A stretch of DNA of 64,000 bases from Methylophilales bacterium (GTDB lineage: Bacteria; Pseudomonadota; Gammaproteobacteria; Burkholderiales; Methylophilaceae), in contig CP081940.1 in NCBI GenBank assembly GCA_019823025.1, positions 496,001 through 560,000 on the forward strand. The letters run 5' to 3'. The stretch's first letter is position 1. Every line of letters begins with the position of its first letter. Positions 19,102-27,458 of this stretch are shown one piece after another. Under the pieces are notes generated by a model. That model made no database searches. It had not been told where the DNA came from and was given only the letters and a program-made list of their open reading frames with translations. Both the position numbers and the translations under genes were made by a program.

Positions 19102-20362
19102 ATTTTAAAGCTGTTGCTGGGTCGGTTTTTGAAGCTTTATAGCTTGGATAAATTGAGGCAACCAAGGATAAAGTTAATCCCATTAGACCTATTCTATAAA
19201 TATCGGTAATAATAACTTTAGAGGGGACAGTAGAAATAAGATAAATATCTTTAGCTAAAAATTCTGTATTAAATAAGCCTTCGATGAATGGTACGATTGT
19301 TGATATATTTAACGATATCGCAACTCCAAAAATAATTCCTAACAATGTACCTAAGGCTCCTATGATGAATCCCTGTGCAATAAAAATATACATAATACTT
19401 TTTTGGTTTACGCCAATAGTCCTTAAAATCGCTATATCTGATCGTTTTTCAGTTACCCCCATAACCAATGTAGAAACAATGTTGAAAGCTGCGACCGCTA
19501 TAATCAAAGTTAAAATAATAAACATAACCTTTTTTTCTAATTTAATAGCAGTGAAAAGGTTGGCATGCTGAGCTCTCCAATCTGATACATAAATAAAAGG
19601 ATCATAGCTAAAAATATTTTTTAAATAGCCAGAGATTTTTTCTGTATCGTCAATCTCATTAAGCTCTACCCTTAAACCTGAGACGTTATTGTTTGTTTTA
19701 AAAAATGTTTGTGCATCCTTTAAGTTTATCAAGACCAGACCTGCATCATACTCATACATTCCGGAATCAAAAATTCCCGAAATATTAAAGCGTTTCAATC
19801 TAGGCATTATCCCTGCAGCAGAAAAGTTTGATTTAGATGAAATCATCGCAATTTTATCGCCTACAGAGACACCTAAATATCTTGCAAGATCAACCCCAAT
19901 TAAAATATTATATTGCCCCGCATTGAGACGATATGCTCCGGAACTTATTTTTGTATTTATATCATTCACATCTTTTTCAATCTCAGGAAATATACCCCTG
20001 ACCATGACCCCCCTGTTTCTTTTACCAACTGAAATCATTGCTTGGTCTGCTACGTATGGAGAGACTCCTTTAATATCCATATTGTTAGCAATTGTTTCTT
20101 TTGTCTGTTGCCAATTATTAAGATCTTTCCCTGGCTTTGTTATTTCTATGTGAGAGGTCACACTTAAAATTCTTGATTTTAGTTCATCCTGAAATCCATT
20201 CATTACTGACAAGACAATTATCAGTGCCATCACACCCAATGTAATGCCAATGATGCTTGTCAAAGAGATAAATGAAATAAATTGATTAGTATTTTTTAGA
20301 TTTGTATACCTGAGTGCGATCCAAAATTCATAAAATTTTTTATTTTTAACTGATTTGGTCAT
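19094..20362 (-). CDS. lolC: Lipoprotein-releasing system permease (LolC/LolE type)
   Basis: A 422-residue FtsX-like permease: one N-terminal transmembrane helix (about residues 27-52), a large periplasmic domain, and three C-terminal helices (about residues 275-410). Family sequence includes FWIALRYTNLKNTNQFISFISLTSIIGI and the C-terminal [25 protein letters not shown]. Only one permease gene is present beside lolD, so the complex here may contain two copies of it (LolF-like) unless a second lolE lies elsewhere. It is divergent from ribE, 52 bases away. Confidence 0.93.
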   Translation of the reverse strand: MTKSVKNKKFYEFWIALRYTNLKNTNQFISFISLTSIIGITLGVMALIIVLSVMNGFQDELKSRILSVTSHIEITKPGKDLNNWQQTKETIANNMDIKGVSPYVADQAMISVGKRNRGVMVRGIFPEIEKDVNDINTKISSGAYRLNAGQYNILIGVDLARYLGVSVGDKIAMISSKSNFSAAGIMPRLKRFNISGIFDSGMYEYDAGLVLINLKDAQTFFKTNNNVSGLRVELNEIDDTEKISGYLKNIFSYDPFIYVSDWRAQHANLFTAIKLEKKVMFIILTLIIAVAAFNIVSTLVMGVTEKRSDIAILRTIGVNQKSIMYIFIAQGFIIGALGTLLGIIFGVAISLNISTIVPFIEGLFNTEFLAKDIYLISTVPSKVIITDIYRIGLMGLTLSLVASIYPSYKASKTDPATALKYE

Positions 20363-20399
20363 TGAATATCTATTTAGTTAAACTTCGATATGAGCATTC

Positions 20400-20408
20400 T
20401 GCTAGAAT
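20400..20408 (+). promoter_or_regulatory. Extended -10 element upstream of ribE
   Basis: TGCTAGAAT is an extended -10 (TGn plus TAGAAT) ending 6 bases before the ribE ATG at 20415. The -35 region is weak, as expected for extended -10 promoters. No Shine-Dalgarno sequence fits between, so the ribE mRNA may begin at its start codon. Confidence 0.45.
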
Positions 20409-20414
20409 TATGGC

Positions 20415-20999
20415 ATGTTTACTGGAATAATTGAATCAATTGGCATAATCAAATCCATAGATAAAGAGGGGGAAGATTTAAAAGTCAACGTCACCCTTTC
20501 TGATAAAAAGTTAAAGGATATTAATATCGGAGACAGCATATCTGTTAATGGCATCTGTTTAACAGTCACAGATATTAATGAGGATCTATTAAGTTTTGAT
20601 ATCTCTAAAGAAACATTGTCCAGAACCTCGCCCTTCAAAATATCTCAGAAACTGAATCTTGAAACATCCCTTAGATTTAATGGAAAGGTTTCAGGTCACT
20701 TTGTCACAGGTCATGTGGATGAAGTAGGTTTTATACGTAGTATTGAAAAAAAAGATATGTGTGAAGTTTGGGGCGTAGAAGTCTCAAAAAAATTAATGGA
20801 ATTCATCCCTGATAAAGGCTCAGTGGCATTAAACGGTACAAGCCTGACTGTAAATAACGTTGTTGAGAATATTTTTTATATCAATCTAATCCCGCATACA
20901 TTGCTATCAACAAACTTATCATCACTAAAAATAGGCGGCATGGTAAATATTGAGATTGATATGATTGCAAGGTACCTTCAAAATTTCTATACAAAATAA
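20415..20999 (+). CDS. ribE: Riboflavin synthase, alpha chain
   Basis: A 194-residue protein with two lumazine-binding repeats, starting MFTGIIESIGIIKSIDKEG. Repeat 1 has GDSISVNGICLTVTDI and repeat 2 has KGSVALNGTSLTVNNV, plus GHFVTGHVDEVG between them. It dismutates 6,7-dimethyl-8-ribityllumazine to riboflavin. It lies 12 bases before ribBA. No FMN riboswitch fits in the 52-base gap upstream. The ribH-nusB pair that often follows in proteobacteria is absent here. Confidence 0.95.
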   Translation: MFTGIIESIGIIKSIDKEGEDLKVNVTLSDKKLKDINIGDSISVNGICLTVTDINEDLLSFDISKETLSRTSPFKISQKLNLETSLRFNGKVSGHFVTGHVDEVGFIRSIEKKDMCEVWGVEVSKKLMEFIPDKGSVALNGTSLTVNNVVENIFYINLIPHTLLSTNLSSLKIGGMVNIEIDMIARYLQNFYTK

Positions 21000-21011
21000 A
21001 CAAATTTTTTT

Positions 21012-22094
21012 ATGAATAATATCGAAGACATAATAACTGATTTAAAAAAAGGAAAAATGGTCATCCTTGTGGATGATGAAGATCGTGAAAACGAAGGTGA
21101 TCTTTTAATAGCCGCCGATCACATTACACCAGAATTCATCAATTTTATGGCCAAATATGGCAGAGGGCTTATTTGCTTAACATTGACGGAGGATAAAGCC
21201 CATAAACTAAAACTCCCACTGATGGTTGAAGATAACCAAGGTAAACTTGGAACAAACTTTACGGTCTCAATTGATGCTTCTTCGGGTATAACCACAGGTA
21301 TATCTGCAGGAGATAGGGCTACAACAATCATATCTGCCATTCAACCTCAATCGGATCATACATTCATTAATAGACCCGGTCATATATTTCCGCTCATCGC
21401 GCATTCGGGTGGTGTCTTATACAGAGCAGGCCATACAGAGGCCGGATGCGATCTTGCTGTACTTGCAGGAGCGAGTCCAGCATCTGTTATTTGTGAAATA
21501 TTAAATGATGATGGAAGTATGGCTAGACTTCCAGATTTATTAAAATTCTCAAAAAAACATGAAATAAAAATTGGAACAATTGCTGATTTAATTGAATACC
21601 GAAGTAAAAAAGAAAAGTTGATAAAAAAAATAAGTGAGGAAAGAGTTAATACTGAGTTTGGAATGATGAAACTTATTGTTTATTCGGACCTACTTTCAAA
21701 AAATACGCATTTAGCTTTTGTGAAAGGTAATATAGAAGAAGATGATGAAGTTGTTGTAAGGGTTCATGAGCCTTTATCAATATTGGATTTCGTCAGCAAA
21801 GAAACTCCCCATTCTTGGCCGCCACTAAAAGCGCTGAAAAAAATTAGTAATGAAAAAAATGGTGTAGTTATTTTACTAAACTATAACGAATCTCAAAACA
21901 ATATTACAAGTAAATTGAATCATGAAAATATTAACTTAAAAAAATCAACTGATCTTCGAAGTTATGGAATAGGTTCACAGATTTTAGTTGACATAGGCGT
22001 TTCAAAAATGAAACTTTTAGCCGCCCCAAGAAAAATGCCTAGTATGGCCGGGTATGGTCTTCAAGTCACTGAATTTATTGAAAATGATACCTAA
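21012..22094 (+). CDS. ribBA: Dihydroxybutanone phosphate synthase with degenerate GTP cyclohydrolase II domain
   Basis: A 360-residue RibBA-type protein. The N-terminal DHBP synthase domain (about 1-200) looks active: LVDDEDRENEGDLLIAA, RPGHIFPL and RAGHTEAGCDLAVLAG are intact. The C-terminal half (about 208-355) aligns with GTP cyclohydrolase II but lacks its zinc-binding Cys cluster; where RVHSE..G..CDCG is expected it reads RVHEPLSILDFVSKETPHSW. It therefore probably makes dihydroxybutanone phosphate only, with a separate ribA elsewhere. Such fusions with an inactive second half are known in proteobacteria. It ends at a strong terminator. Confidence 0.93.
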   Translation: MNNIEDIITDLKKGKMVILVDDEDRENEGDLLIAADHITPEFINFMAKYGRGLICLTLTEDKAHKLKLPLMVEDNQGKLGTNFTVSIDASSGITTGISAGDRATTIISAIQPQSDHTFINRPGHIFPLIAHSGGVLYRAGHTEAGCDLAVLAGASPASVICEILNDDGSMARLPDLLKFSKKHEIKIGTIADLIEYRSKKEKLIKKISEERVNTEFGMMKLIVYSDLLSKNTHLAFVKGNIEEDDEVVVRVHEPLSILDFVSKETPHSWPPLKALKKISNEKNGVVILLNYNESQNNITSKLNHENINLKKSTDLRSYGIGSQILVDIGVSKMKLLAAPRKMPSMAGYGLQVTEFIENDT

Positions 22095-22163
22095 ACTAAA
22101 TTTAGTTTATGATAAAATATAATTATTGAAAAAAGATAAATACATTTTAATTTTTAAAAAAAC

Positions 22164-22190
22164 AAAGGGGAAAATTATTCCCCTTTTTTT
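22164..22190 (+). terminator. Rho-independent terminator after ribBA
   Basis: The arms AAAGGGGAA and TTCCCCTTT form a 9-bp stem around a 5-base loop, followed by further T's for a run of seven. It ends the ribE-ribBA transcript, 70 bases after the stop codon. Confidence 0.88.
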
Positions 22191-22219
22191 TACCTCATTT
22201 TATTTATGTCAGATGAGAT

Positions 22220-22684
22220 ATGACCGAAACTAAGAACCAAAAAGTGCTTACTGGAAATATCTTATCTTTTGATTTTGGAGAAAGAAGGGTCGGGGTAGCA
22301 ATCGGAAATAATATTACAAATAATATTCACCCTCTTGAAACAATAGAAGCATCGAAAAAAATTGATAGGTACAGCAAAATTGAATCATTACTGGAAATAT
22401 GGAAACCAACCCTGTTGATAGTTGGTTACCCTCTTAATGATGATGGCAGTCAATCCAGAATGAGCTCATTAGCAAATAAATTCGGTGAAAAACTTAAAAA
22501 TAAATTTAATATCCCCGTTCATTTTGTTGACGAAAGATTTAGCTCATCCGAAGCAGAGCTCAGATTAAAGGCATTAGAAAAAAATTTAAAGAAAAGGAAA
22601 CATATCATTGATCAAGTCGCTGCCATGATAATTTTAGACTCTTATTTTGAATCTCATAAAAATAGTGACGCCCTCTCATTATGA
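22220..22684 (+). CDS. ruvX: Pre-16S rRNA nuclease RuvX (YqgF)
   Basis: A 154-residue RNase H-fold protein. The key motifs are SFDFGERRVGVAIGN near the N-terminus (catalytic Asp), LLIVGYPLNDDGSQSRMSS, and VHFVDERFSSSEAE with a C-terminal DQVAAMIILDSYF. YqgF proteins process the 5' end of 16S rRNA. The stop overlaps the pyrB start (ATGA, 4 bases), the familiar yqgF-pyrB pairing. No pyrR-like regulator lies upstream. Confidence 0.93.
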   Translation: MTETKNQKVLTGNILSFDFGERRVGVAIGNNITNNIHPLETIEASKKIDRYSKIESLLEIWKPTLLIVGYPLNDDGSQSRMSSLANKFGEKLKNKFNIPVHFVDERFSSSEAELRLKALEKNLKKRKHIIDQVAAMIILDSYFESHKNSDALSL

Positions 22685-23622
22685 AGAAAATAACAGGAAA
22701 TAAGCCCACAGACCTTCAACACTTGTTATCAATTGATGAGATGGATATTTCACTTATTAACGACATTTTTAAAAGTGCAGATAAGTTTCTTAAAAAGAAT
22801 CAAAGTATTGATAAGTATAAAATTTTGCAGGGAAAAACTGTGTGTAATCTTTTTTTTGAAAATAGTACAAGAACACAAACTACTTTTGAGATTGCTGCAA
22901 AAAGGTTATCTGCAGACGTTATCAATCTCGATATAGCTACATCGTCACAATCAAAAGGCGAGTCAATTCTTGATTTAATAAACAATTTAATAGCTATGGG
23001 TGTAAATATTTTTGTCGTTAGACACTCAATGCCTGGAATTCCAGAACAAATAGCTCGTAATATTGAAAATAAGGCACATATTATTAATGCGGGTGATGGA
23101 AATAAAGAGCATCCAACTCAAGCACTTTTAGATGCTTATACTATTAAATCTTATAAGAAAAGATTTGGTGACCTTAAGGTTGCAATCGTAGGTGATATAG
23201 AACATTCAAGAGTAGCAAAGTCGGAAATTTATATCTTAAATAAACTTGGAGTAAAAGAAGTGAGGGTTATAGGTCCCGAGCTGTTGATGCCAAGTAATAT
23301 TTCTGAACTGAATGTAAGAGCATTTAGTAATATGAACGATGGCTTAAAGGATGTAGATGCTATTTTGATGCTTAGAATTCAAAAGGAACGAATGATTAAA
23401 GATACTATTCCATCTGAAAAAGAATATTTTAAAGCCTACGGCTTAAATGAAGAGCGTTTAAAATTTGCAAAGAATGATTGCATAGTCCTTCATCCAGGAC
23501 CTATTAATAGAGGAGTTGAGATTGATACAGAAGTTGCTGATGGGAGGCAGTCCGTAATTTTAGAACAAGTAAAAAATGGAATAGGCATCAGAATGGCAGT
23601 TATGGAAAAAATGACTAACTAA
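22681..23622 (+). CDS. pyrB: Aspartate carbamoyltransferase catalytic subunit
   Basis: A 313-residue transcarbamylase for the second step of pyrimidine synthesis. Carbamoyl phosphate is bound by FENSTRTQTTFEIAAKRL (STRT motif) and HPTQALLDAYTI; the aspartate side shows MLRIQKERM and LHPGPINRGVEI. The length matches the class that does not require a PyrI regulatory subunit, and no pyrI or inactive pyrC is adjacent. Translation is coupled to ruvX. Confidence 0.96.
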   Translation: MKKITGNKPTDLQHLLSIDEMDISLINDIFKSADKFLKKNQSIDKYKILQGKTVCNLFFENSTRTQTTFEIAAKRLSADVINLDIATSSQSKGESILDLINNLIAMGVNIFVVRHSMPGIPEQIARNIENKAHIINAGDGNKEHPTQALLDAYTIKSYKKRFGDLKVAIVGDIEHSRVAKSEIYILNKLGVKEVRVIGPELLMPSNISELNVRAFSNMNDGLKDVDAILMLRIQKERMIKDTIPSEKEYFKAYGLNEERLKFAKNDCIVLHPGPINRGVEIDTEVADGRQSVILEQVKNGIGIRMAVMEKMTN

Positions 23623-23707
23623 TAGCTTTATTCATAATTTTATATTTAACCCCTTTGTTATAAATATATATATAATATTTTTTATTAATATAATTAAGGA
23701 CTTATTT

Positions 23708-23878
23708 ATGCTTGAAAAATTAATTAATGCATTGCTTGGAAGGGATGAAAGTCCCAAAAAGAAACCAGTTGCTAAGAAGAAACCAGTAGCTAAAAAGAAA
23801 CCAGTTGCTAAGAAGAAACCAGTAGCTAAAAAGAAACCAGTTGCTAAGAAGAAACCAGTTGCTAAAAAGAAAAAATAA
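23708..23878 (+). CDS. Small Lys-rich repeat protein (histone H1-like tail)
   Basis: A 56-residue gene with a clear AAGGA ribosome binding site 7 bases upstream and its own terminator downstream. The N-terminus, MLEKLINALLGRDESP, could form a short amphipathic helix. It is followed by six perfect copies of KKKPVA and a final KKKK. The protein is extremely basic and resembles the repetitive C-terminal tails of bacterial histone H1-like proteins (e.g. AlgP, BpH1), so nucleic acid binding is a reasonable inference. The function is not known. The antisense reading frame is only a shadow of the repeats. Confidence 0.75.
   Translation: MLEKLINALLGRDESPKKKPVAKKKPVAKKKPVAKKKPVAKKKPVAKKKPVAKKKK
23756..23863 (+). 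repeat. Six in-frame tandem copies of an 18-base unit
   Basis: Each 18-base unit encodes KKKPVA. Synonymous bases (GTT/GTA, AAG/AAA) alternate between units over the first four, giving a 36-base higher-order repeat, which suggests growth by duplication of a two-unit block. Copy number may vary between strains. Confidence 0.92.
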
Positions 23879-23900
23879 AAATGCCTTAGAGTTTTTAAAC

Positions 23901-23927
23901 AAACCAGGCTAATTGCTTGGTTTTTTT
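23901..23927 (+). terminator. Rho-independent terminator after the Lys-rich gene
   Basis: The arms AAACCAGGC and GCTTGGTTT pair with one G-U wobble around a TAATT loop and run into a stretch of seven T's. It lies 22 bases past the stop codon and 12 bases before the yggS start. Confidence 0.82.
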
Positions 23928-23938
23928 ATTTCATTTAT

Positions 23939-24607
23939 ATGCTTAAAATTAAAGAAAATTTAAATTTGATTCGTGATGAAATTAAACAAAATTCTCACAA
24001 AATAGAAAAAGATATTCGATTAGTTGCAGTTAGCAAAGGTCAAAGTTATATTACGATTAAAAGTGCATATGACGCAGGGCAAAAAATCTTCGGTGAAAAC
24101 TACCTACAGGAAGCACTGGAGAAAAAGAAATTACTTGAAAACCTTGAGATTGAATGGCATTTCATAGGCCCTATCCAGAGTAACAAATGTAAACTCGTAT
24201 CAGAAAATTTTTCTTGGGTACAGACAGTTGATAGAATTAAAATAGTAGATAAATTAAACCAATATAGGCACTCAAAAAAACCCTTAAATATTTGCATTCA
24301 AGTAAACATCAGTGAGGAAAATACCAAGAGTGGTATAGGTCTTAATGATGTAAGAGAATTTGCAAAAATCATCAGTAACCTTAAAAACTTAAAGTTACGA
24401 GGTGTTATGGCAATTCCATCAAAAACAAATGAGAACCAAAATTTGGTATCCCAGTATAGGTTGTTAAAAAAACTGTATGAAGACTTAAAAGTTAGTTACA
24501 GCTCTGTGGATACATTATCAATAGGTATGTCCAATGACTACTTGTTAGCAATTGAGAATGGAGCTAACCTTGTAAGAATAGGAACAAAAATTTTTGGTGC
24601 AAGATAA
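23939..24607 (+). CDS. yggS: Pyridoxal phosphate homeostasis protein YggS (PROSC family)
   Basis: A 222-residue single-domain PLP-binding TIM barrel related to the N-terminal domain of alanine racemase. It has IRLVAVSKGQ with the PLP lysine (about residue 36), FGENYLQEALEKK, WHFIGPIQSNK, GVMAIPS and a C-terminal SIGMSNDYLLAIENGANLVRIGTKIFG. It buffers PLP and affects amino acid pools; it is not a racemase. It lies 2 bases before proC, the usual partner. No Shine-Dalgarno is evident in the short gap after the terminator. Confidence 0.95.
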   Translation: MLKIKENLNLIRDEIKQNSHKIEKDIRLVAVSKGQSYITIKSAYDAGQKIFGENYLQEALEKKKLLENLEIEWHFIGPIQSNKCKLVSENFSWVQTVDRIKIVDKLNQYRHSKKPLNICIQVNISEENTKSGIGLNDVREFAKIISNLKNLKLRGVMAIPSKTNENQNLVSQYRLLKKLYEDLKVSYSSVDTLSIGMSNDYLLAIENGANLVRIGTKIFGAR

Positions 24608-24609
24608 AT

Positions 24610-25464
24610 ATGGCAAAAAATAAACTTTATTTTATTGGATATGGACACATGGCGGAGGCAATTTATCAAAGGCTTGATAGATCCTTATTCAAAAAAATAT
24701 TTTTAATCGAAAAAGATGAAGATAGACGTATTTCTATAGATAAAAAAAGACATAGCAAAACCCAATTACTTAAAAGCCTTCAGGGTATTAAATTTTGTAA
24801 TTCAGATATTGTTATTTTAGCTGTTAAGCCGAATCAGATAAAATCGATATGTAATGAAATTAATTCATTAATGATGGGGAAAAAAGATTTGCCCGTAGTA
24901 ATTTCTATTGCAGCTGGAGTCACAACAACTTCAATTAAAGATTATATTATTCAAGAAAATCTCTCACATCTTCAAAACTTTCTAAATATATATAGAGCGA
25001 TGCCAAACTTATGCGCTAGCAACGGAGATAGCATAACAGGATTATTTGGAAGTTCTGTTAGTGACATAACAAATTCAAAAAATACTGTCTCAGAAATTTT
25101 TAATTCTGTTGGTGAAATCTTATGGGTAAAAAAAGAAACTGATTTGAATATAGTAACAGCGATATCAGGAAGTGGACCTGCGTACATATTTTATATCATG
25201 GAGGTAATGATTAATTCAGCACAAGAGCTTGGTCTTTCTGAGAAAGATGCCAAAAAACTAGTCGCCATGACTCTTATTGGCTCTGGGAAAATGGGATTGA
25301 ACATCCAAAATCTAAAAGAACAGATCTCCAAGGTTTCATCTAAAGGAGGAACGACTGAGGTAGCGTTAAAAGTTTTTGAAAAAGAAAACCTTAGTTTAAT
25401 ATTTAATCAAGCAATCAAAGCTGCTCACGCTAGGTCAAAAGAAATTAGTCAAAGTAATGAATAA
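24610..25464 (+). CDS. proC: Pyrroline-5-carboxylate reductase
   Basis: A 284-residue NAD(P)H-dependent reductase for the last step of proline synthesis. It has an N-terminal Rossmann start ([17 protein letters not shown]), [27 protein letters not shown] and the family signature [15 protein letters not shown], ending with [15 protein letters not shown]. The usual glycine-rich GxGNM reads GYGHM. It overlaps mnmA by 8 bases (ATGAATAA). The partner gene proA is also in this window. Confidence 0.94.
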   Translation: MAKNKLYFIGYGHMAEAIYQRLDRSLFKKIFLIEKDEDRRISIDKKRHSKTQLLKSLQGIKFCNSDIVILAVKPNQIKSICNEINSLMMGKKDLPVVISIAAGVTTTSIKDYIIQENLSHLQNFLNIYRAMPNLCASNGDSITGLFGSSVSDITNSKNTVSEIFNSVGEILWVKKETDLNIVTAISGSGPAYIFYIMEVMINSAQELGLSEKDAKKLVAMTLIGSGKMGLNIQNLKEQISKVSSKGGTTEVALKVFEKENLSLIFNQAIKAAHARSKEISQSNE

Positions 25465-26542
25465 ACATATCGTTGTAGGTCTGTCAGGAGGTGTTGATTC
25501 TGCAGTCACTGCCTGGCTTTTAAAAGATAAGGGTTTCAAAGTTACTGGCCTTTTCATGAAAAATTGGGAGGATGATGATGACGATGAGTTTTGTACAAGC
25601 AAACAAGATCTAATTGATGCAGTTTCGGTTGCAGAGAAGATAGGTATTGATATAGAAGTCGTAAATTTTGCAAAGGAATATAAAGATAAAGTTTTTTCTT
25701 TGTTTATTTCAGGCCTAGAAAAAGGGATAACGCCAAATCCAGATATATTATGCAATTCAGAAATTAAGTTTGAAGCCTTCCTCAATCATGCAATCAAGAT
25801 GGGAGCGTCAAAAATAGCTACCGGTCATTACGCAAATGTCTTTGAAAAAAATGGTCTTCACTATCTATCCAAAGGATTTGATGGAACAAAAGATCAAAGT
25901 TATTTCTTACATCGCCTTAACCAATCGCAGTTGGCAAAATCTGTCTTTCCTCTGGGTGGTCTATTAAAATCAGATGTGAGAGATTTAGCTAAAAAACATT
26001 CTTTGCATAATCATGACAGAAAGGACTCAACAGGTATTTGTTTTATTGGGGAGCGTCCATTTGCAGATTTTATCAGTCAATATATAAAGAAAACTCCAGG
26101 CTCAATCATTAATGAGGACGGTAAAGAGATTGGGAAGCATAACGGGGTTAATTTTTATACAATTGGGCAGAGACAAGGTCTCAACATTGGGGGAACAAAA
26201 ACTGGAAATGGTTTGCCTTGGTTTGTTTTAGATAAAAATAATAAAGATAATACCCTTTTAGTGGGGCAAGGGCATGACCACCCTCTTCTACAAAGTGATG
26301 GTTTATCCGCAAATGATATGCATTGGATTTCAGGGAAATCTCCTAAGCTTAACTGGGTTTACTCAGCTAAAACAAGATATAGACAGATGGATGCGCCATG
26401 TGAAATTGACAGTTACTCGAAAGGTAACTGTTCAATTATGTTTGGCCAGAAACAATGGGCTATTACTCCTGGGCAATCTGTGGTGATTTATGAGAGTAAT
26501 GTTTGTCTTGGCGGCGGTTATATCAAAAAGGCCATTAGCTAA
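25457..26542 (+). CDS. mnmA: tRNA-specific 2-thiouridylase MnmA
   Basis: A 361-residue enzyme that thiolates U34 of Lys, Glu and Gln tRNAs. The ATP-pyrophosphatase loop is [16 protein letters not shown] near residue 7. The catalytic Cys pair appears in [12 protein letters not shown] (about 99) and [11 protein letters not shown] (about 196). Also present are ATGHYANV and [12 protein letters not shown]. Translation is coupled to proC through an 8-base overlap, and nadC follows without any spacer. Confidence 0.96.
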   Translation: MNKHIVVGLSGGVDSAVTAWLLKDKGFKVTGLFMKNWEDDDDDEFCTSKQDLIDAVSVAEKIGIDIEVVNFAKEYKDKVFSLFISGLEKGITPNPDILCNSEIKFEAFLNHAIKMGASKIATGHYANVFEKNGLHYLSKGFDGTKDQSYFLHRLNQSQLAKSVFPLGGLLKSDVRDLAKKHSLHNHDRKDSTGICFIGERPFADFISQYIKKTPGSIINEDGKEIGKHNGVNFYTIGQRQGLNIGGTKTGNGLPWFVLDKNNKDNTLLVGQGHDHPLLQSDGLSANDMHWISGKSPKLNWVYSAKTRYRQMDAPCEIDSYSKGNCSIMFGQKQWAITPGQSVVIYESNVCLGGGYIKKAIS

Positions 26543-27403
26543 ATGGAGAGAGAAAATAGTTTTTCACAAGCTATGTTGGCCGATGCCATAAAAACGAACA
26601 TCACCTCCGCATTAAAAGAAGATTTAGGCAAATCCGATCTTACATCAAATTTATTAAAAAAAAATATCAAGGGTCAGGTTCAGATTAAAACAAAGGAAAA
26701 AGGGATATTGTGCGGCAAAGCATGGGTCGATGAATGCTTTAAACAAATAGATAAAAATATTAAAATTACATGGTTGGTCGAGGATGGAGAAAGCATAAGA
26801 GAAAATCAATTGATTTGTGTTGTGGAGGGATTTATTGCCTCTATTTTGATGGGTGAAAGGGTTGCATTAAATTTCTTGCAGCTACTCTCTGGTACAGCAA
26901 CATCTACTGCACATTTTAAAAATTTAGTGAGAAGTACTTCTGCTAAAATTTTTGATACACGCAAGACTATTCCTGGCCTAAGGATTGCCCAAAAATATGC
27001 CGTTTTAATTGGAGGGGGATATAATCAGAGAATAGGCTTATTCGATCAAATTTTGTTAAAAGAAAATCACAAAAACACTTATGACTCTATTGGAAGTATG
27101 CTTAAAAACATAGAACATATAGAACATATTCAGGTTGAGGTTGAAAATATTAGAGAACTAAAAGAAGCGCTCTCCCATGGCGTAAAAAATATACTTTTAG
27201 ATAACTTTTCAGTTGAGGATTGTAAAAAGTCAGTGAAGCTAAATCATGGTGAAGCTTTGCTCGAGGCTTCCGGAAATATAAACGAAAAAAATATTTTACA
27301 TTATGCAAGAACTGGCGTTGATAGAATATCTATAGGTGCAATTACTAAAAATATAAGATCCATTGACTTTTCTATGCTTTTTTCACCTCAAAAGCCTTTA
27401 TAG
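26543..27403 (+). CDS. nadC: Nicotinate-nucleotide pyrophosphorylase (quinolinate phosphoribosyltransferase)
   Basis: A 286-residue QPRTase converting quinolinate and PRPP to nicotinate mononucleotide. Family sequence includes ALKEDLGKSDLTSNLL, ERVALNFLQLLSGTAT, DTRKTIPGLRIAQKYAVLIGGG and ILLKENHK. The usual NHR motif reads NQR, which I recall as common in betaproteobacteria. It begins immediately after the mnmA stop. Near its centre a small in-frame duplication gives IEHIEHI. Its stop codon lies in the loop of a stem-loop (27386-27411). Confidence 0.94.
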   Translation: MERENSFSQAMLADAIKTNITSALKEDLGKSDLTSNLLKKNIKGQVQIKTKEKGILCGKAWVDECFKQIDKNIKITWLVEDGESIRENQLICVVEGFIASILMGERVALNFLQLLSGTATSTAHFKNLVRSTSAKIFDTRKTIPGLRIAQKYAVLIGGGYNQRIGLFDQILLKENHKNTYDSIGSMLKNIEHIEHIQVEVENIRELKEALSHGVKNILLDNFSVEDCKKSVKLNHGEALLEASGNINEKNILHYARTGVDRISIGAITKNIRSIDFSMLFSPQKPL

Positions 27404-27447
27404 GCTTGAGGAAGATATTGCAAAAGGTTATCATATCTTTTTATCGA

Positions 27448-27453
27448 TATAGT
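27448..27453 (+). promoter_or_regulatory. Candidate -10 element of ilvB
   Basis: TATAGT ends 5 bases before the ilvB ATG at 27459. The -35 region is not convincing, and no Shine-Dalgarno is present between the element and the start. If real, the transcript would start at or beside the ATG. Confidence 0.3.
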
Positions 27454-27458
27454 ATTCC

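Noticed and set aside
19689..20153. 154-codon plus-strand open frame inside lolC
   Set aside because: It lies wholly within the clear lolC gene on the other strand, resembles no family, and has no start signals.
20363..20414. FMN riboswitch upstream of ribE
   Set aside because: The spacer is only 52 bases and lacks the conserved RFN-element sequences.
23756..23863. Regular 18-base direct repeats as a CRISPR-like array
   Set aside because: The repeats are contiguous without spacers and are in-frame codons of a protein.
23720..23902. A minus-strand open frame opposite the Lys-rich gene, encoding repeated Phe/Leu/Ser/Asn/Trp units
   Set aside because: It is the antisense reading of the KKKPVA repeats; it has no ribosome binding site, whereas the plus-strand gene has a ribosome binding site and terminator.
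25435..25785. 116-codon minus-strand open frame across proC/mnmA
   Set aside because: Antisense to the conserved N-terminus of MnmA; low-complexity composition.
26990..27050. NHR to NQR change in NadC as a defect
   Set aside because: I recall Gln at this position in other betaproteobacterial NadC proteins, so it is probably normal for the group.
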